A stretch of 40,938 nt of DNA from a virus, in the IMG/VR virus record IMGVR_UViG_3300047494_000017, positions 1 to 40,938 of that record; one strand, written 5' to 3'. Numbering within the stretch: position 1 is the first letter of the stretch; each line of letters starts with the position of its first letter. Shown here one piece after another: positions 14,443 to 23,145 of the stretch. A program made the position numbers and the translations under genes. The notes beneath the pieces are model-generated. The model saw only the letters and a program-made list of their open reading frames with translations, was not told where the DNA came from and did not search any database.

Positions 14443-14743
14443 GTCCGAAGAAACAATGCCCCCTAAGCGTATTCTTCTAAAACAGGCGTTAAATCGTCTG
14501 GCAAAGACGGATGATGGAAAAGTAGTGTTACGACACATAATGGAGGTGAGCGGATTCAAAGATTATAGCGCGGTTTTTCTACCGAGCAGTGAATATAATG
14601 TTTATGCAATGGTTCACAATGAAGCGATACGGAGCTTCTATCTCAGTTTACGGAAACTTATAGCGCCCACCATATTGGATGTAATCGAAACGAATGAGGA
14701 AATAGTATGCGAAATCAACGATATAGAAGATTCAATCTCTTAA
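14432..14743 (+). CDS. Bbp19-like small phage protein, 103 aa
   Basis: LAKTDDGKVVLRHIMEVSGFKDY, then HNEAIRSFYLSLRKLI, matches the shape of the Bbp19-type protein of Bordetella phage BPP-1 relatives, encoded between portal and scaffold. I start at ATG 14432 (AAGGA upstream), overlapping the portal stop by 11 bp; ATG 14456 is an alternative. Confidence 0.55.
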   Translation: MPPESEETMPPKRILLKQALNRLAKTDDGKVVLRHIMEVSGFKDYSAVFLPSSEYNVYAMVHNEAIRSFYLSLRKLIAPTILDVIETNEEIVCEINDIEDSIS

Positions 14744-15705
14744 AACACCTTATACCGCGTATGGCGGATGGGGATGCCGGAGGAGATTCAGGGGCGGCCG
14801 GAAGCGCATCCGAATCAAATCCCGGTGATACAGGAACTGATGATGGGATTGCTACAGGAACGCTATCAATGGGCGCGTCTGATGAGAACCTAGGAGACAA
14901 TGAGTTCCAAAAGCTTATTCCCGCCGAGTATAGGGATAAACCTTATTTAAAGGACATTGACAGCCCCGACAAGCTGTTTAAGCAATTCGATAACGCACAG
15001 CAACTAATTGGTCGAAAGAACGCCACAGTTCCCGCGCAGGATGCCGCAGAAACGGATTGGGAAAAGTATTATGAAACCACTCGCCCGGAAAATGCAGACG
15101 CGTATCAATTTGCCGACCCAGAGTTAGACGCGGACGATAAGCAAATCCTCGACTATTTAAACCAAACGAAAAATGAAGATTTTGAAAAAGAAGTCAAAGG
15201 CTTAATGTTCAAGCACGGAATGACTAAGAAACAAGCAGAAAGCTTTGCTAAGGATTACACCAAAGCATTGGTCACTAAGAGTCGCGACACGTTAAAGGCT
15301 CAAATCGATTCAGCAAAGCTATTAAATCAAGACTTTACGGAACGTGCTAAAAAGAATTGGGGCGCAGATACTGATAAAGTCTTGAATCGGGGTAAAGAGT
15401 ACATTGGAAAATACGCTTCTCCAGAGACAAAGCAGCTTTTAAACCATATGGATAATGCTGGGTTAATCGTTTTAACCGAAGTGATTGAAGGAATGCATCG
15501 CGATTACGTAAAAGGCGATTCTCTTACACCTTCTAAAGATACATCCGCAGGCACTTCCGAATCAATCCGTAAGCAAGCGTATGCGCTTCAATCGGAATTG
15601 ATGAAAAACGGTTCGCAACAATTTGACCCGAACTATGACGATAAGCGTAAACGCGTAACTGAATTGTATGCACAGGCGGATAGTTTGAAACGCAAAGGTA
15701 TGTAA
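14707..15705 (+). CDS. Capsid scaffolding protein (probable)
   Basis: 332 aa, acidic, Gly/Ser/Asp-rich N-terminus (GDAGGDSGAAGSASES), then EFQKLIPAEYRDKPYLKDIDSPDKLFKQFDNAQQLIG near 67-100, a hallmark stretch of podovirus scaffold-type proteins, then charged helical coils. Lies immediately before the capsid gene. GAGGA precedes ATG 14707; ATG 14761 (MADGDAGG) would avoid a 37-bp overlap and is an alternative start. Confidence 0.75.
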   Translation: MRNQRYRRFNLLKHLIPRMADGDAGGDSGAAGSASESNPGDTGTDDGIATGTLSMGASDENLGDNEFQKLIPAEYRDKPYLKDIDSPDKLFKQFDNAQQLIGRKNATVPAQDAAETDWEKYYETTRPENADAYQFADPELDADDKQILDYLNQTKNEDFEKEVKGLMFKHGMTKKQAESFAKDYTKALVTKSRDTLKAQIDSAKLLNQDFTERAKKNWGADTDKVLNRGKEYIGKYASPETKQLLNHMDNAGLIVLTEVIEGMHRDYVKGDSLTPSKDTSAGTSESIRKQAYALQSELMKNGSQQFDPNYDDKRKRVTELYAQADSLKRKGM

Positions 15706-15951
15706 ACCAACAAACATATTGCACAATAGAGCTACCTACAGTATATTTATTTATGAGAAGCTCCAAGCTTCTAGTCTTTTTTCCAGTTTAGACGCCCAAA
15801 ATAAAACTGGCCCTTAATCGGGTAGCCTCTAGTGGGTCCGAGACCGAATTTTAGACGTCCTTTACAGGGTAGCGTCGACCAGTATAGTTTTACAGTATTA
15901 GCCTCCAAAGGTGCTACGCGCGCCAATGGTTGTATATAGGAGCGTTGTCTA
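15706..15951 (+). other. Structured leader upstream of the capsid gene
   Basis: A 246-bp gap with no gene in an otherwise packed operon. After a terminator-like hairpin it holds two alike hairpins: GG-CCC-TTAATC-GGG-TAG-CC (15809-15827) and GACG-TCC-TTTACA-GGG-TAG-CGTC (15854-15876). Both have a 6-nt loop and a 3-nt TAG bulge on the 3' side of GGG. CCAGTTT (15783-15789) can also pair with AAACTGG (15804-15810). AGGAG stands 9 nt before the capsid ATG. Confidence 0.5.
15756..15782 (+). terminator. Intrinsic terminator or attenuator after the scaffold gene
   Basis: 7-bp stem AGAAGCT (15756-15762), loop CCA, AGCTTCT (15766-15772), then AGTC and six T (15777-15782). Partial readthrough would lower or separate capsid from scaffold transcription; a promoter after it is not obvious. 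Confidence 0.6.
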
Positions 15952-16842
15952 ATGCCTCAAATGACTATTGACAACCATCTAATTACGCAATTCAGCGATA
16001 TGATGCACATTGCGGCGCAACAGATTCGCGCACGCTTACGTCCATACGTTGATATTCGTAAAATGGATGGGGATAATTATGCCTACGATGGTTTAGGTTC
16101 CGTAGAAGCACGCGAATTTCAAACCCGTATTACGCCCACGCAGTTTGACGATATCGACCATAACCGCCGGAAAATTTCACGCCGGTTTTTTGGTGTCACA
16201 CTGCCGATGGACCAATCCGACATTGAAGCCCGTTTAACCGACCCACAAGGCAACTACGCCCAAGCTTGCGTTCGAGCAATGGAACGCGTGTTTGACCGTG
16301 TGGTTATCGATGCGCTATTCGCTACTGTGAACACAAGTCGGGATTTTTTGGTTCCTTTAACGTTTGCGCAAGATGGCGGTTTAACAGTTAACGCAACATC
16401 GGGATTAACTTATAACCAGTTAATCGCAATTAAACAAGGCTTTGTGGATGCGGATGTCGGTAACGATATGCCCGTGGACATTGTCTTAGGTATTGCGGGT
16501 AACGAACATACTACGCTTATGAAAGAAACCAATTTGATTAACAGTCAATACACGCGTGAAGTGGTTGTTGATAAAGGGACCATTTCGAAAGCCGCCGGAT
16601 TTGATTTAGTCAAATTTGCTGCAAATGCTAAAATCCCGCCTTTGTCAGTTACCGGAGGTATCCGTAACTGTTTTGCAATGGCAATGGGCGGCGTGTGCGT
16701 CGGCTTAAGTCGTGACTGGCAAATTACTGTGAAGGACCGACCTGACTATTACAACGTCAAACAGGTTCAAATCACAGGCGTGTTAGGCGCGGTTAGAACC
16801 GAAGGCAAATTGGTACAAATGGTACAGACTACCGCTTCATAA
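15952..16842 (+). CDS. Major capsid protein
   Basis: 296 aa. N-terminal FSDMMHIAAQQIRARLRPYVDIRKMDGDNYAYDGLGSVEAREF and C-terminal CVGLSRDWQITVKDRPDYYNVKQVQITGVLGAVRTE fit the phage capsid family of Bordetella phage BPP-1 type (HK97 fold). Codon choice favours abundant forms, consistent with strong expression. It follows a structured leader with a good AGGAG site. Confidence 0.85.
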   Translation: MPQMTIDNHLITQFSDMMHIAAQQIRARLRPYVDIRKMDGDNYAYDGLGSVEAREFQTRITPTQFDDIDHNRRKISRRFFGVTLPMDQSDIEARLTDPQGNYAQACVRAMERVFDRVVIDALFATVNTSRDFLVPLTFAQDGGLTVNATSGLTYNQLIAIKQGFVDADVGNDMPVDIVLGIAGNEHTTLMKETNLINSQYTREVVVDKGTISKAAGFDLVKFAANAKIPPLSVTGGIRNCFAMAMGGVCVGLSRDWQITVKDRPDYYNVKQVQITGVLGAVRTEGKLVQMVQTTAS

Positions 16843-16892
16843 GCCGGGGTACGGTCGAAACCCTGTTACAATAATTAATAGGAGGACAGCAA

Positions 16893-17399
16893 ATGGCTGT
16901 TGTTGAATACTACACAAACGCTCAGCTTACCGCGGGTAAGTTAGCAGACCCGGCTTCAACGTATGGCGCGCAACCGTTTACGATGATTTCTACCTTTACC
17001 GTCGCAAACGGTGACAGTATTGGTTCTATTTATCGTATCGGTAAAGGCATTGATGCGAGTTTAGTCCCTAGTAAGATATCGTTTTTTAACGATGCTATTA
17101 CTTCTGCGGCAATGTCACTCGGCATTTATGGTACAGGCATTGGGAAACCTGTTCCTGTAGCGAATTCCCAGCAATTGTTTGATACTGCGGTTTCGATTGC
17201 AAGCGCGCACCCGGTTACATCATCTCCGCAAATCGCATTAACAAACGTGACAATTCCTCAACGTGGGTTGCGGATATGCGATTTGTTAGGGTTAACCGAT
17301 GCCACTAAATTGTCGGCTTACGATTTGGCGGTTACATTGACTGCGGCGGCTACGGCGACTGGCAATATGTGTTTTATCGTCGAATTCATCCAAGGCTAA
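16893..17399 (+). CDS. Capsid decoration (cement) protein, probable
   Basis: 168 aa, beta-rich with few charges, right after the capsid gene with AGGAGG upstream. FTVANGDSIGSIYRIGKGID and an ISFFNDAITSAAMSLGIYGTG segment look like a jelly-roll decoration protein, as in BPP-1-like heads. Assignment rests on position and composition. Confidence 0.55.
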   Translation: MAVVEYYTNAQLTAGKLADPASTYGAQPFTMISTFTVANGDSIGSIYRIGKGIDASLVPSKISFFNDAITSAAMSLGIYGTGIGKPVPVANSQQLFDTAVSIASAHPVTSSPQIALTNVTIPQRGLRICDLLGLTDATKLSAYDLAVTLTAAATATGNMCFIVEFIQG

Positions 17400-17403
17400 A
17401 CCA

Positions 17404-17439
17404 AAATGATGGGGGGTATAATTTTACCCCCCATCATTT
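17404..17439 (+). terminator. Perfect 15-bp hairpin after the decoration gene
   Basis: AAATGATGGGGGGTA (17404-17418) pairs fully with TACCCCCCATCATTT (17425-17439), 6-nt loop. No U-tract follows on the plus side beyond TTT, so it may be an RNase III site, a partial terminator or an mRNA stabiliser for the highly expressed capsid message. Confidence 0.5.
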
Positions 17440-17453
17440 AACGGAGGGTTATC

Positions 17454-18107
17454 ATGCCAGCGCCTACGGCGGATATTGATATTTGCAATTTAGCGCTTGA
17501 CCACATTGGTCAAGGCGCTATTACCAGTATCGAGCCGCCTTCAACCAAAGAAGAGGCTATTATGGCTCGTTGGTACGATATCGTTCGACGGGTTTGTTTG
17601 CGTGAATACGTATGGAATTTTGCTCGCCGCCGCACGGTGCTTGCCGCCGATACAGAGGTACCGGCTTTTGACTACACCACTCAATTTTTACTTCCTGTAG
17701 ATTGTTTACGGGTATTGAGTTTGGGCGGTGTGCAAGGAAGCTATCCCATATCCGACTTCGATATTAACGGACGCTATATCTTTACAAACAATCAGTTAAA
17801 TAGTTCTAGCGCTACTGGAGCTTTAAACTTACGCTACATCTCAGATGTTACGGATGTAACACAAATGGATTCGCTGTTCATTAATATTTTTGCAATGCGT
17901 TTAGCATTACGGGTAGCGTATAAATTCTCTATTAAACCGGGGTTAGTTACTCAGGTTAATAGTATGCTTGGCATTGAAGAGGGGAAAGCGGTTACAGTAG
18001 ATAGTCAAGAGGTTCCTACCGTTAGGGTTCAACGCAGTCGCTACCTTTCCGCTCGCACAGCGGGGTATAGTTCAGGTTATGCACTCCCTTATACAATTTT
18101 TTATTAA
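17454..18107 (+). CDS. Tail tubular protein A-like adaptor
   Basis: 217 aa. The opening ADIDICNLALDHIGQGAITSIEPPSTKEEAIMARWYDIVRRVCLREYVWNFARRR is the signature of podovirus gp11/tail tubular A-like head-to-tail adaptors. It would form the ring below the portal. GGAGG upstream of the ATG; the tail tubular B gene follows after 8 bp. Confidence 0.85.
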   Translation: MPAPTADIDICNLALDHIGQGAITSIEPPSTKEEAIMARWYDIVRRVCLREYVWNFARRRTVLAADTEVPAFDYTTQFLLPVDCLRVLSLGGVQGSYPISDFDINGRYIFTNNQLNSSSATGALNLRYISDVTDVTQMDSLFINIFAMRLALRVAYKFSIKPGLVTQVNSMLGIEEGKAVTVDSQEVPTVRVQRSRYLSARTAGYSSGYALPYTIFY

Positions 18108-18115
18108 GGATTTTT

Positions 18116-20458
18116 ATGGCTTTAGCAAATGTTTTTAGCGGAAATTTCTTATCCGGGGAACTTTCGCCTAAATTGCGGGGGCGATTTGATTTGCCCATCT
18201 TTAATAAAGGTGCGGAGCGCATTCAGAATTTTATTTGTGAGGTGCAAGGTTCTCTGCGATATCGCAGTGGATTTATGTATGTGAACCATACTCGGCTTAA
18301 TCAAGCGGCTGTATTGATTCCGTTTCAGTTTAACGACCAACAAAGTTATTTGATTGAAGCAACAAATCAGGCTTTTCGATTTTATAAAAATAATGCGGTT
18401 ATTACCGAAGCGCCCATTACGATTAGTGGCGCAACGCAAGCTAACCCCGGCGTTATAACGGCGACTGCGCACGGGTATTCCAATGGTAACGAGATTTTCA
18501 TTAATGGGGTCTCGGGTATGACCGCTTTAAACGGTAAGTCGTATCTGATAGCAAGCGCCACCACTAACACTTTCACTTTAACAGATGTGTACGGGAATGC
18601 GATTAACACTTCGAGTTTTAGTGCGTACACCAGTGGTGGAACTGCGAGTCGGGTTTATGAGGTAGGTACACCTTATGCTACGGCGGATTTAGAGACGATT
18701 CAATACACTCAAAACGCCGACACAATGTATATGGTCCATCAAAACTATGCGCCAATGAAGTTAACGCGTTCAGGCAACACAAATTGGACTTTAAGCGCGT
18801 TCAGTCGCACAGCGGACCCTTTCACAAGCGCGGGCAATTATCCGGGCTGTGTACGCTTCTATGAGGGGCGTTTGTTTTACGCGGGTACTTTGAATAACCC
18901 TCAAAAGTTTTGGGGGAGTCGCGCGCCGGACACATCGGGAAACCCACGTTACGATGACTTCACTGTACCCAGTTCTCCAACGGATGCCGATGCGGTTATT
19001 TTTACGACCGCCCAAACAAATGGGGAAGTCGATAATATTCAATGGATTGCAGGCACTTCAAAATTAATGATGTTCGGGAATTTCGGCTCCATTTCAAAAG
19101 TAACCGGTTCAGTAGATGGCGACCCTATTACGCCATCTAGCATTAACGTTAAACCCTTAACCTCCGTAGGGTGTGCTAGGGCGTTACCTTATTCCGATGG
19201 TAACGCCATTTTTTTTATTAGGCGTTCAACCTTGGGGCTAGAGAGCGTTGCGTATAACTTCGTAGAGGATTCTTATATCCCATACGACCGTTCAGAATCC
19301 GCTGAACACTTAGCCTTAGCAGGTTTAAAGCGAATCATGTTTCAGTCCGGCAAACCGGATATTATATGGGCGCTTCGACAAGATGGCGTGTTTTTAGGTC
19401 TCACTTATAAAGATGGGGATACTGAACCGGGATGGCATCAACACTATATGGGCGGAAGCGGAAATGTACTAAGTATAGGGCAAATGCCTCGACCTGCTAG
19501 TGTAGACCAACTATGGGCCATCATTCAGCGTACAATAAATGGGCAAACGCTTACGTCGGTGGAATATATGACGGATGAAGTATTGTTTCCCGACCCCGAA
19601 GCGTTTTACACCAATGAATCTACAGAAGTCGCAGACACAACAGCCTATTTAAATGCAACGTATGAACTCCAAAAAAGCTATGTTTTTTTAGATACGGCTC
19701 AACAATATGACGGGGCCGCGTATGGGATAAATGCTTCTGCTACTTTAACACCCGGAACGGGCGCGAATGCAGCGGGTACTGTAAATGTTACTTTTACGGC
19801 GAGTGCCGGAGTTTTTGACGCAACAATGGTGGGACGTCAATTGTGGAAAAGTTATAGCGCACTTGGAGCTGGCGGCGGTAGAGCGCTTATAACGGGGTTC
19901 ATAAGCACCACACAGGTAACTTGCACAATAAACGTTGCTTTCGATTTATTAACCGCTATTGCTGCGGGAATGTGGCGAATTACTGCGACCGTAATTTCGG
20001 GTTTAACAATGCTTGAGGGGCAAACCGTAGGGGTTGTTACAGATGGCGCGGTTGACTTGAATCAAACGGTAGTAAACGGGTCTATTACCATTCCTAGTGC
20101 GGCTAGCGTTGTTACGGTAGGCTTAGGATATCAGGGGTTTCTAAAATCAATGAACTTGGAGATAGGCGGTATTAATGGGCCTGCTCAAACCAAAACACGA
20201 AATGTAGCAAAAGTTTCTTTTCGATTTCTAGACACTCTCGGAATTATGTTTGGTACTGCAATGTATAAATTAGATACGATTCAGTTTCGAGAAAGTAATG
20301 CTTATATGGGGCGGCCGGTACCTGTATTTAGTGGCGTTTTAACCCAGAGTTTCGAAGATGAATGGGCTAACGAAAAGCATATTTACGTTATCCAAAACAA
20401 GCCATTACCTGTTAACATACAAGGTGTAGATGTTTACGCGAGTACCTCGAATGACTAA
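18116..20458 (+). CDS. Tail tubular protein B-like nozzle protein
   Basis: 780 aa. N-terminal FSGNFLSGELSPKLRGRFDLPIFNKGAERIQNFICEVQGSLRYRSG is typical of the podovirus tail nozzle/stabilisation family. Mostly beta, with repeated beta-rich insertions near residues 100-185 and 540-640. It forms the tail tube below protein A. It overlaps the following gene by 8 bp. Confidence 0.85.
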   Translation: MALANVFSGNFLSGELSPKLRGRFDLPIFNKGAERIQNFICEVQGSLRYRSGFMYVNHTRLNQAAVLIPFQFNDQQSYLIEATNQAFRFYKNNAVITEAPITISGATQANPGVITATAHGYSNGNEIFINGVSGMTALNGKSYLIASATTNTFTLTDVYGNAINTSSFSAYTSGGTASRVYEVGTPYATADLETIQYTQNADTMYMVHQNYAPMKLTRSGNTNWTLSAFSRTADPFTSAGNYPGCVRFYEGRLFYAGTLNNPQKFWGSRAPDTSGNPRYDDFTVPSSPTDADAVIFTTAQTNGEVDNIQWIAGTSKLMMFGNFGSISKVTGSVDGDPITPSSINVKPLTSVGCARALPYSDGNAIFFIRRSTLGLESVAYNFVEDSYIPYDRSESAEHLALAGLKRIMFQSGKPDIIWALRQDGVFLGLTYKDGDTEPGWHQHYMGGSGNVLSIGQMPRPASVDQLWAIIQRTINGQTLTSVEYMTDEVLFPDPEAFYTNESTEVADTTAYLNATYELQKSYVFLDTAQQYDGAAYGINASATLTPGTGANAAGTVNVTFTASAGVFDATMVGRQLWKSYSALGAGGGRALITGFISTTQVTCTINVAFDLLTAIAAGMWRITATVISGLTMLEGQTVGVVTDGAVDLNQTVVNGSITIPSAASVVTVGLGYQGFLKSMNLEIGGINGPAQTKTRNVAKVSFRFLDTLGIMFGTAMYKLDTIQFRESNAYMGRPVPVFSGVLTQSFEDEWANEKHIYVIQNKPLPVNIQGVDVYASTSND

Positions 20459-20891
20459 AATTGAAATCATTCCGGCATCTTTAGAGCATTTTGCAACGAT
20501 GACGTTGCGCCCGGAGGAATTAGACCATTTAGGAGTTCGATACTTAGAGCGTGCCACCCCGTTATTTGAATTAGGATTTGGGTGGACATTATTTTGCGAC
20601 CAAAAAGTAATTTGTATGGGTGGATTCTACGAAATGTGGGCGGGGGTGTACGATATGTGGCTTTTCCCGGATGTGTGCGTTCCACAGTATAGTATAATTT
20701 TTCTTAAGAATGTGCGCCGAGTTTTAGGCATCATTGAAGATACAAATCCCGTTCATCGTATACAGACATCTTCAATAGCGGATGAGATGCACGATAAATG
20801 GATGCGTTTTCTAGGTTTTAGTGAAGAGGGTTATATGAAAAAATATTCCCCGGCCGGGCGTGATTACAAAATGTGGGCGAGGATTTTATAG
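20451..20891 (+). CDS. GNAT-like acetyltransferase-fold protein (internal virion A-like)
   Basis: 146 aa. Start at ATG 20451 (MTKIEIIPASLEHF), overlapping the previous stop as ATGACTAA. MTLRPEELDHLG and FELGFGWTLFCDQKVICMGGFYEMWAGVYDMWLFPD follow the shape of the GNAT-fold proteins that podoviruses encode between tail tube and internal proteins; AGVYDMWLFPD replaces the usual acceptor strand. Catalysis is not shown. Confidence 0.65.
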   Translation: MTKIEIIPASLEHFATMTLRPEELDHLGVRYLERATPLFELGFGWTLFCDQKVICMGGFYEMWAGVYDMWLFPDVCVPQYSIIFLKNVRRVLGIIEDTNPVHRIQTSSIADEMHDKWMRFLGFSEEGYMKKYSPAGRDYKMWARIL

Positions 20892-21526
20892 TGGGAAGCG
20901 ACTTATCCACCACTTTATCTAACTTAACAAATGGTGCAAGTGCGGCCACTAAAGGCCTAGGCGCGGTTGCGGCTTTAACGCAAGGCGCTTCTGCCGTTGG
21001 TAGTGTGGTGGCGGGTTCGCAAAAAAATACAGCAGATTTACAAGAAGCTAAAGCTCAGAATTTACAGGCTCAAGCCGCCGAGAACGATGCGCAGCTTAAC
21101 GCGGCTCAACAAGCGCGAACCACGCAACAAACCGCGGCGTCTCAAACCGTAGCGTATTTAGCAAATGGCGTATCGGTACAAGGCTCTCCTATGGCTATTA
21201 TTGGCGATACCCTTAACCAAGGGCAAATCGAGATTAATGCTACCCTTAAACACGGCAACTTGTTGAAACAGCTTTACAATATGAAAGCTCAGCAATACCA
21301 ACAAGCGGGTCGCAGCGCTTTGTTAGGAGGCGCAGGTCAAGCGGCGACGGGCTTAACGAATGCAGGGGTGCAAGCGTCTAGATTAGGTCTCTTTAAAGGA
21401 GCGGCGCCATCCTCCCCATCTTCTACCGTTCAAGACTTTGCGCCATCAACAGATTTAACGCCATCTGGAAGCGTATCGGACGATATATCCTCAATGTACA
21501 ATATTCCTAATTATACAGGGATGTAA
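20891..21526 (+). CDS. Internal virion protein B-like
   Basis: 211 aa from a GTG at 20891 with GAGGA 7 nt upstream (an in-frame GTG at 20873 is less likely). Ala/Gln-rich helical protein: AQNLQAQAAENDAQLNAAQQART, YLANGVSVQGSPMAIIGDTLNQG, GRSALLGGAGQAATG. This matches the general pattern of small ejected proteins before the large internal proteins. It would travel with DNA into the host envelope. Confidence 0.65.
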   Translation: MGSDLSTTLSNLTNGASAATKGLGAVAALTQGASAVGSVVAGSQKNTADLQEAKAQNLQAQAAENDAQLNAAQQARTTQQTAASQTVAYLANGVSVQGSPMAIIGDTLNQGQIEINATLKHGNLLKQLYNMKAQQYQQAGRSALLGGAGQAATGLTNAGVQASRLGLFKGAAPSSPSSTVQDFAPSTDLTPSGSVSDDISSMYNIPNYTGM

Positions 21527-21528
21527 CA

Positions 21529-23145
21529 ATGGCTGTTATTCCTAAATATCATCAAGAGAAATTAGAATCTCAGGTTGTCGGCACGCCGGGGGTAAACCCT
21601 TCTGCGGGAGATTTAGCGACAGGTTTCGCCAAAGATACGGGGGGCTTTACAAATGGTGTACTGAATATTGCTCAGCAAAATTTGAGCAATCAAGCCGACC
21701 TTCAGTATATTCAACAAAAGCAACAGGATGCGTTGCAAAGACAGCTTCAGGATAGCGCGAATCAAATTGAAACGGCGAACCGATTTGCGACGATTGACGG
21801 GCAAGTCGCGGACCAAACCAATCAATTACAGCAAACTTACGCCGCTGACCCGGATAAAGCGGTTCAACAAGTTTCGCAACAGGGAATGGATTACATTAAC
21901 AAAATAACTCAAGATATCGATAACCCTCAAGTAAAAGGTTCGGTTTACGCTCAGTCTGCAGCATCCCTTCGGGGGCGCGTAGAGAGGGTAAGAACGTGGG
22001 CCGTTGACCAAAAGGTTAAAAATGGCGTCGCTCAAGTTACAGATACCGCCAATCAGTACATCACACAGGCCGGTAATACAAGCGATATGGGAGATTTACA
22101 AAGCCTATATAGAAAAGTGGATGTCAGTAGTAAAGCCTGGGCGTTAGCTACTTCGCCCGAAGGCGCTAAACAATTGGTTGATAAAACGAAAGAATCAATG
22201 GCAAAACAGTATATGGACAATATGCTGAATACCAATTATCAAATGGTTAAGCCTACTTTAGATTCAGGTGCTTTTGATAATATTTTACCGGCAAGCGCTA
22301 GGAAACCTTTTTATGATAGTTACAATACGAAAGTAGCGGCGCAACAGGCGTCGGTAGATAAGAAACAACGTATTGCTGAAAAAACCGATAATATTGACGT
22401 TACTTCTAAAATAGATAGTATTTTAACAGATAACAATACGCTTTATGCTCCTAAATTAATTAAACTGCAAGGGTTATTAGCCGACCGACAAGCGGCAGGT
22501 GATAAAGCGGGTATGAATCAAGTTACCTCAGCGATTAGAGAAATTACGAAAGACGCTAGAAGCGATGCCAAAGACGCTAAACAAACGAGTAAAGAAATAG
22601 AATCAGAGGCAACAAAGCAACAGCAAAACGCCGAAAAAGCAAAAGCTAAAGCCAAAGCGGATTACTATAATACAGATGGTGCTATTAGGTACCGAGCGGA
22701 TTTGCATAAGTGGATATCTGATTTAAACGAATCAAAAACAATAAATATGGACCCTGAAAAATTTGTTAATAAGCTTACTAAGGTGCATAACGATATGCGC
22801 GCCGAATATGAAAAAGGATCTCTTAAATCAAATCAGTATACGAATTTAACGAAAATACTTTATAATGTAAATACTAGATTTTCGAAGGACCATAATATGA
22901 AGGGGGTCCCTAATTTTCTTGGAGATGGAATTAACCATATTCAACATCAATGGGCGCCTCAATTGGGCGCGCCTAAAAAAGTGCAAGACAACATTAGCCG
23001 GAATGCGCAAGACCAATTTGTAGCGATACAAGCGCGTTTTATATCGGAGCATCCCGGTATGCAACCGACTGCGCAACAGGTACTAGGGTTCAGAGAAGGT
23101 GCTAAACGCTGGGCTTTGCAGCAGCATAATACTGAGGTGAAATGA
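21529..23145 (+). CDS. Internal virion protein C-like
   Basis: 538 aa, helical, Gln/Ala/Lys-rich, with long coiled segments (residues about 55-120 and 330-385). Position between the B-like protein and the giant internal protein, and its size, suggest the middle component of a T7-like ejection channel. No enzymatic motif seen. It overlaps the next gene as ATGA. Confidence 0.6.
   Translation: MAVIPKYHQEKLESQVVGTPGVNPSAGDLATGFAKDTGGFTNGVLNIAQQNLSNQADLQYIQQKQQDALQRQLQDSANQIETANRFATIDGQVADQTNQLQQTYAADPDKAVQQVSQQGMDYINKITQDIDNPQVKGSVYAQSAASLRGRVERVRTWAVDQKVKNGVAQVTDTANQYITQAGNTSDMGDLQSLYRKVDVSSKAWALATSPEGAKQLVDKTKESMAKQYMDNMLNTNYQMVKPTLDSGAFDNILPASARKPFYDSYNTKVAAQQASVDKKQRIAEKTDNIDVTSKIDSILTDNNTLYAPKLIKLQGLLADRQAAGDKAGMNQVTSAIREITKDARSDAKDAKQTSKEIESEATKQQQNAEKAKAKAKADYYNTDGAIRYRADLHKWISDLNESKTINMDPEKFVNKLTKVHNDMRAEYEKGSLKSNQYTNLTKILYNVNTRFSKDHNMKGVPNFLGDGINHIQHQWAPQLGAPKKVQDNISRNAQDQFVAIQARFISEHPGMQPTAQQVLGFREGAKRWALQQHNTEVK

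Noticed and set aside
14836-14850. CTGATGA on the plus strand in the scaffold gene as another hammerhead core
   Set aside because: Coding sequence, with no stem II/GAAA partner or cleavage-site helix nearby.
15783-15900. tRNA or tRNA-like gene in the capsid leader
   Set aside because: Stems and loops do not form a cloverleaf; there is no T-loop consensus or 7-bp acceptor stem.
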